From: Paragorgia papillata
Taxonomy: Eukaryota; Cnidaria; Anthozoa; Scleralcyonacea; Coralliidae
Length of the DNA: 64,000 bases
Reading direction: 5' to 3'
Assembly (NCBI GenBank): GCA_035771165.1
Contig: JAWNZC010000088.1
Coordinates: forward strand, 1,594,501 to 1,658,500
The first letter of the stretch is position 1; every line of letters begins with the position of its first letter. Positions 58,327-64,000 of the stretch are shown piece after piece. Both the position numbers and the translations under genes were made by a program. The notes beneath the pieces are model-generated. The model ran no database searches, was not told where the DNA came from, and worked only from the letters and a program-made list of their open reading frames with translations.

Positions 58327-60098
58327 CTACAATCTTGGACAATAATAGTTGTAACAGTCAACCCCTCCCCCCGATTCAATGTTGTTATATGACACTCCAG
58401 TCCAACATTGTTTCAGTTCGGCCAACATTGAATCGGGGGGAGGGGGTGTTACAACATTATTGTCCAAGATTCTCCTTGACTGATTTTTCTTAATATTGTA
58501 TAAAATACAGCTAAAATATGATTTCAATTTGTAAATTCAATTCAATAAACAAATTGTGAAATTTGAGACTGTTTCGTGCAATTAGTAGAGAGATATTTGC
58601 ATTTAAAAATGTATAGATTGCGCTCTACTACGAGGCCCTTTCTTTGTTACTCAATAATATCTACGTCACTAGAACAGTATTGCGAGAGAAAGTGCATTCT
58701 GTCGGTGGAAAAAATGTAGGTTTCGATATTTGGATAACTGTTGAATCGAAAGAGAGATGTATTTATAATATTACTATTGTTTAGATATGACGCTCATATT
58801 TCAGCCGTTGGGTCTTCTGTAGTTTTTGAAGCTATTAATCTTAATATAAAAATAATTATGCTCCCATTAACAATTAATTGATAGTATTAGCTGGGGAAAT
58901 AATTTTTAAACTTAAATAAAATGTTCTATTATGAAATGAAATACACCGTGCTTGTTTTCCCCCAATCATCATAATGTCAGATATAGATTCAGTTAAAGCG
59001 GGCTCAGATATCAATCACCCGCTACCTTGTCGTTGGAAATTTGAGAAATTAACGTATTGCGGCACGCGTTTTAGACGAAGCGAAATCTGGAAGAGGTTGA
59101 AATCATTCAATAAATAAATGTAAAGCTTAAGCCTCTTTTATAGAATGCTTGTAAAGCCACATTTATTCATATGCAGTTGGTTTAATTTCCCCTACGCAAT
59201 TATATTCCGCCTTATGCAACGGTCTACCACGGTCTACCACTACAATATAATAAAATTAATATACATGCAATTCCCTTTGAAACCCATGGTAGACCGTGGT
59301 AGACCGTTGCATAAGGCGGTATATAATTGCGCAGGGGAAATGAAACCAACTGCATATGAATAAATGTGGCTTTACAAGCATTCTATAAAAGAGGCTTAAG
59401 CTTTACATTTATTTATTGAATGATTTCAACCTCTTCCAGATTTCGCTTCGTCTAAAACGCGTACCGCAATACGTTAATTTCTCAAATTTCCAACGACAAA
59501 GTAGCGGGTCTTCTGTAGTTTTTGAAGCTATTAATCTTAATATAAAAATAGTAATGCTCCCATTGACAATTCATTGATAGTATTAGCTGGGGAAATAATT
59601 TTTAAACTTAAATAAAATGTTCTATTATGAAATGAAATACACCGTGCTTGTTTCCCCCTAATCATCATAATGTCAGATAGATTCAGTTAAAGTGGGCTCA
59701 GATATCAATCACCCAACGACTGAAATATGAGCGTCATATCTAAACAATAGTAATATTATAAATACATCTCTCTTTCAACAATTATCCAAGTATCGAAACC
59801 TACATTTTTTTCCACCGACAGAATGCACATTCTCTCGCAATACTGTTCTAGTGACGTAGATATTATTGAGTAACAAAGAAAGGGCCTCGTTACAAATTGA
59901 AATCATATTTTAGCTGTATTTTATACAATATTAAGAAAAATCAGTCAAGGACAATCTTGGACAATAATAGTTGTAACAGTCAACCCCTCCCCCCCGATTC
60001 AATGTTGTTATATGAAACTCCAGTCCAGCATTGTTTCAGTTCGGTCAACATTCAATCGGGGGGAGGGGGTGTTACAACATTATTGTCCAAGATTGTAG
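58327..60098. mobile_element. 1.77-kb foldback element with a flipped inner module
   Basis: Outer ends are CTACAATCTTGGACAATAAT in inverted orientation, about 142-bp MITE-like palindromes with AACCCCTCCCCCC and GGGGGGAGGGGG. From there long arms (58472-59215 and 59275-59953) are inverted copies around GGTCTACCACGGTCTACCAC. One inner module (about 58810-59020 and 59506-59715) runs in the same orientation in both arms, bounded by GGGTCTTC and ATCACCC. No gene. It abuts the MULE pseudogene and may be its non-autonomous relative, which is not proven. Confidence 0.85.
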
Positions 60099-60790
60099 CT
60101 TGCCTTAACCTGTTAGCTATGCGGTACAGTGGTGCCAAACAGACTAGCAAGTACACGTATATTGAGGAGTCCCATGGCTTAATTGCAGGTGTTCACACCA
60201 GCTCAGGACTCTGCCCAACCTACAGAATTGTGTATGCGAGGCCGTGTAGGGAAATTATGAAACTTATGATATCATTATGTTGTCCAATCATTTTACTGTA
60301 GTCCATATGCCCGATTTAGCATGGAAAAGTGTGTTAATTGAGACCATGTTTCTCAGCTACTGTATCAATAAATTTTAGATAGTAATCATTTTACCTTATA
60401 ACATTGTCAGGCTTTGATCATTTTACATTCGCAGCAAATTCTTCACTCGATGAATTAGAGCTCTGTAAATTTATGATGCCAATGCAATCCAAATGCCGTC
60501 TCAGAATACAAATTAAGAAGCAGCACAAACTATAATGTAAACCTGCAATCAAAGTGACGATGTTTATCTGTGCTGCCAGTTTACTGCTTTCTCCAGCAGT
60601 TCCTACACGCACTTTTTGTTGCATTGAAATCCTGCTGAAATTAATGGCGTCCTATATAATAATCATATAAATTTTAGCATGTTTTACCTTGTCTTTATTT
60701 ATAAACATTTGGTTGTCCATGAGCAGCGTATATATGCGAGAAAGAAGAAGTTAAAATGAGGTCGAATATTGTAGAGGAACGTTTTCTGAC
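60099..60790. other. Sequence without supported gene
   Basis: No coding region or repeat recognised between the foldback element and the tRNA-like sequence. Confidence 0.4.
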
Positions 60791-60862
60791 TGCCCCAACC
60801 AGGAATCGAACCCAAGGTCTCTGGTTTAACGTACCAGCGCTCTACCATTGATCTATTGGGAC
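60791..60862 (-). tRNA. tRNA-like sequence, anticodon GTT (Asn) if folded, degenerate
   Basis: On the minus strand: 5' GTCCCAATAGATCAATGGTA, anticodon stem CTGGT/ACCAG around loop ACGTTAA, T-arm GGGTTCGATTCC and a 3' TTGGGGC that pairs with the 5' end. The loop would place GTT at 34-36, but position 33 is C, not T, and the D stem has a mismatch. It could be a tRNA pseudogene or the head of a tRNA-derived SINE; a working gene seems unlikely. Confidence 0.5.
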
Positions 60863-61480
60863 TCCGAGCCGAGGTATCAGAAATATCCGTCTTTATTTGT
60901 TTATAATAAGCGTTAAATCTATTGTCATTACTAAATAACAGAAATATGTAACATTGAAATATATGTTTAGTTATTAAACATCATTGCCCATACAATACCT
61001 AATTATTTTAACGTACCTGCAGGTTACTTTCTTCTTTGGAATCTGAGGTAAACACGTCTAGAGATTGATAAGGAACATCTGATTATTGAACATACCAAGG
61101 GAGCACGCCAGACTGACCTGTGTTTCTTCTTCTTTGTTCGGAGTTCCTTCGTTTATATTCAGCCATTTTGAATAATGCGGTATATATCATTAGCGTATTG
61201 CAGGCGCGGGTTACGGGCCCGAAGGAAACCCGAGGCCCGAGCGTTTACGAGGGCGGAGAAAGGAGGGAAGAGAAAAGGAGGGGAGTGAAACAACCGTCAC
61301 GTGAAGGAGTATTGACCAATGGCGATGCGTTATTTGGGTTTTGAAATCTAGCTATGCTCGTAGCCAGAGATCAGTGCTCGTAGCCCTTGATCTGTCAACA
61401 ATCAATTAGGTTGTTCACGCGAGGTAAATTTAACAAACGTTTATAAGTTGCCAGCAGTTACAACCCATGACCCAACCGTC
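60863..61480. other. Sequence without supported gene
   Basis: GC-richer around 61200-61290 (GGGCCCGAAGGAAACCCGAG), possibly an old repeat, but unassigned. Confidence 0.4.
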
Positions 61481-61808
61481 CCAGCGTTTCTGATATTCCT
61501 CAATTCCTGTCTAGAAAACACTATTTAATAAAATATATAAATCGCTAGCCAACAGCGAACCACTTGCAAAGACATAGTCAGAGAAAGAATATACTGTTCG
61601 AATGCTGTATTTAAATTACATCGTCCAAGTAAAGTTCGAAATTCAAAGAACTTAAGAAACTGTGGTAGAGTCAGTCAGACAATAAATAAATGTATATCTT
61701 TTATTCACAAAATAACACCCTTCCTTCTAGCTCGCGCTCTCACGACGACAACCCTCGTGTACATTTTCCTTCCAACCAATCACAACAGGGGGGTGTCACT
61801 CTATCACA
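61480..61808 (-). repeat. Probable 3' LTR of the Gmr1-like element
   Basis: Begins TGTGATAGAG right after the polypurine tract and contains GTGAATAAAAGATATACATT, a plausible polyadenylation region. The end near 61480 is a guess because the 5' LTR is outside the window. Confidence 0.45.
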
Positions 61809-61980
61809 CTTCCCCCTCCTTCTGGAAATAAAATTTGTAAATTTTATTTTAACAATAATGTCAACTGTCCGAGGAGACTTCGTTAAAAGGTTTATAAAGT
61901 GAACTCATAGAAACGGAATTATAAACATCCCGTGCTATCTGCAACGTTAAGTTAATGTTCAGTATAGTTTGACTGTTCTC

Positions 61981-63990
61981 TTAAATCCGGGATAAAGAGT
62001 CTGCATTAAGATTATCTTTGCCACTTCGATGAACCACGTTGAAGCTATACTGCTGTAACTTTAAACACCAGTTGGTCAAACGGTTGTTTGTGTTCTGCAT
62101 TCGGTCGAGCCACTGGAGAGCTTTGTGGTCAGTGACAACTTGAAAGTGTCGGCCATACAGATAAACGCGGAGAGTTTCAATTGCCCAAACAATAGCCAAG
62201 CATTTTGTTTCAGTGGCAGAGTATCGTTGTTCCCTTGGGAGTAGCTTGCGACTGAGGTAGACTACCGGATGTTCGTCGCCGTCGCTGTCCACTTGCGTCA
62301 AAACTGCACCAATTCCTCGTAGTGATGCGTCGGTCTGGAGTATAAATTCTTTGTCAAAATCAGGATTATGCAGAACTGGTGATGAAATAAGGATCTCCTT
62401 AAGCCGCTTAAATTCCAGCTCGCACTCTTCATTCCAGCAGAACGTTTGGTTACTCTTCTTAATCAGGTCGGATAGAGGGGCAGCAATGGTGGCGTAGTCA
62501 GGTATAAACTTCCGGTAATATCCCGTTAACCCCAGGAAGGACCGAACTTCCGTCTTCGTTGCAGGTCTCGGAAATTGTTGAACCGCAGTTACCTTGGTTG
62601 TTTGTGGTTCCACAGTACCACCACCAACTGTATGTCCCAGGAAATTGACGTGTGCCATGGCAAAACTGCATTTCTTTGGATTAGCTGTCAATCCAGCTTG
62701 GCGGAGGCGCTCTAATATCTCGCAGATGTGTGATACGTGGTCATTCCAGGTGGTGCTGAATATGACAATGTCGTCAAGAAGGGCATCACAGAACTCTTCT
62801 GTACCGTGGAGGATAGCGTCCATCATCCTTTGGAATGTCGCCGGCGCACCGTGTAGACCAAATGGCATGGTCTTGAACTGGTAGAGCCCGAACGGTGTCA
62901 CAAATGCGGTTTTCTCTTTTGATGTTTCGTCCATTGGGATCTGCCAATATCCCCTCGTCAAATCAATGGTAGAAATGTACTGCGCCTTTCCGAGCTTATC
63001 GATAATGTCATCTGTCCGGGGCATTGGATAAGCATCAAAGCGGGATACTGCGTTTAAGCGTAGTCGACACAGAAGCGAACTGTGCCGTCCTGTTTTGGAA
63101 CGAGGACTATTGGAGCTGCCCATTCACTTCGAGAAGGTTCGATGATATCCATTTCTTGCATTATCGTTAGTTCGTCTTTGACGGTCTGCATTTGTGACTG
63201 TGGTAGCCGGTACTGTCGTTGGCGAATGGGCTGAACTTCTGTTGTAACTATCTTGTGAGTACATGTGTCAGTTCGGCCAGGTGAGGTTTGGATAACATCT
63301 GTAAATTCAACTATGACTGTTTGAAGCTGTGCTTTCTTGCGGTCATCAAGAGCAGCGTTGATAGTTACGTTTCCTGCCGATTTGGAGCTTTCTGGTGTAG
63401 GTATATCGTCACAGATATCTTCGGCGTGGTCATCGTCGCCGGTAGGACTTGCGTTAGAGTAGAAACCGGTGTTGGTTGGTTGGTACCACTCCTTCAACAT
63501 GTTGACATGGAATATACGTAGATTCTTCTGTTTGTCGCTCATATCAACTTGGTAGTTTACTGGACCAATCTTCTTAATGATATTGTAGGGGCCTTGCCAC
63601 TCTGCATGGAGTTTGCTGGTGCTGGAAGGCAGAAGTACCAAAACTTGCTGACCAGGTTGGAACTCCTTCTCTCGAGCGGTTTTGTCATACCATAACTTTT
63701 GTTTTGCTTGTGCTTTTGCCAAGTTTGCTTGGGCAATCTCAGACATCTGACCCAGGGTTTCTCTTGTACGTAGAAGGTAAGATAACACACATTCCGATTC
63801 CTCTGTGGCGCCTTCGAATGATTCTTTCAGAATGTCTAGTGGTCCACGAACATCTCTGCCATATAATAGCTCGAACGGAGAGAAGCCAGTTGAGAGTTGT
63901 GGGACCTAGCACAACAAACAAGATGTAAGGTAACATCTTATCCCATACCTTGGGGTTATCTTTTGTCGTACGTCGTAGCATAGAAACCAA
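61981..63990 (-). pseudogene. pol of the Gmr1-like gypsy element: integrase C-terminus, RT, RNase H
   Basis: From 63990 the frame gives integrase end sequence (TLVSMLRRTTKDNPKVWDKM), shifts near 63905, then VPQLSTGFSPFELLYGRD and the GPF/Y-like WQGPYNIIKKIGPVNYQVDM. It passes straight into the RT fingers (RQRQYRLPQSQMQTVKDELT, SEWAAPIVLVPKQDGTVRFC). A one-base loss near 63060 shifts into the second frame, with DAYPMPRTDDIIDKLGKA, LTRGYWQIPM, PFGLHGAPATFQRMMD and catalytic ALLDDIVIFS. RNase H follows (LQTDASLRGIGAVL, ATETKCLAIVWA, VTDHKALQWL) and ends NADSLSRI at 61981. Two frame changes make this copy inactive. Confidence 0.85.
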
Positions 63991-64000
63991 TGTTCCATTA

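Larger units (their letters stand above)
61480..64000 (-). mobile_element. Ty3/gypsy element of Gmr1 type (integrase before RT), right side cut by window
   Basis: Read on the minus strand the order is integrase, RT, RNase H, polypurine tract (AAGGAGGGGGAAG, 61809-61826) and a 3' LTR that starts TGTGATAGAGTGACACCCCC at 61808. In usual gypsy elements the integrase follows RNase H, so this matches the reported Gmr1 arrangement. Gag, protease and the integrase N-terminus lie beyond 64000. Confidence 0.82.

Overview
This window reads as eukaryotic nuclear DNA from a repeat-rich animal genome. Coding regions are split by GT-AG introns whose phases match. Non-LTR and LTR retroelements, DNA transposons, MITEs and AT-rich microsatellites fill most of it. 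Several families here (IS3EU-like, DUF6589 transposase with RecQ helicase, G2E3-like HECT proteins, Gmr1-like gypsy, 5S-like SINE) are familiar from cnidarian and fish genomes, so my best guess is a cnidarian, probably an anthozoan. No convincing single-copy host gene was found; nearly everything recognisable is mobile or derived from mobile DNA.

The central theme is a family of large transposons, here called IS3EU-like elements E1 to E4. Each has an IS3/retroviral-type DDE transposase and arrays of short iterons just inside the termini. Three of the four (E1, E2, E3) also carry a second gene: a multi-exon HECT-type E3 ubiquitin ligase of G2E3-like type. E1 (1-~8230, left end outside the window) has transposase and HECT in tandem, both damaged. 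E4 (~8950-12441) is a degraded transposase copy that interrupts a DUF6729-like reading frame. E3 (15507-27678) is complete: matching termini, a perfect 6-bp target duplication (TCAAAC), an open 502-codon transposase and an apparently intact three-exon HECT gene with its catalytic cysteine. A Harbinger element is nested in E3's second HECT intron. E2 (38923-44139) is complete at both ends with a perfect 6-bp duplication (CTCAAG), but both genes carry stops and frameshifts. It sits inside a ~21-bp minisatellite.

Between and beyond these elements: a truncated CR1/jockey-type LINE (27.8-30.1 kb) and a second LINE tail with an AAT-repeat end; a foldback MITE (31.05-31.86 kb); a DUF3987-like fragment (32.0-32.8 kb); a degenerate inverted-repeat element (33.2-34.4 kb); and a foldback element holding two further MITEs (34.7-36.0 kb). 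A large helicase-carrying DNA transposon (46471-54702) has convergent genes for a RecQ-like helicase and a DUF6589 transposase. It is inserted into the gag codons of an internally deleted LTR retroelement and flanked by a 9-bp near-perfect duplication.

The right end holds a MULE transposase pseudogene (55.9-58.3 kb), a 1.77-kb foldback element in whose arms one inner module is flipped (58327-60098), a tRNA-like sequence, and the 3' part of a Ty3/gypsy element with integrase upstream of reverse transcriptase (Gmr1-type order, 61.5-64 kb).

The most notable system is the recurrent pairing of a DDE transposase with a HECT ubiquitin ligase in three divergent elements. The two genes are likely used together (mobilisation plus ubiquitin-dependent control of a host or transposon protein), but the role of the ligase is inferred only. 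I cannot check whether this pairing is already described.
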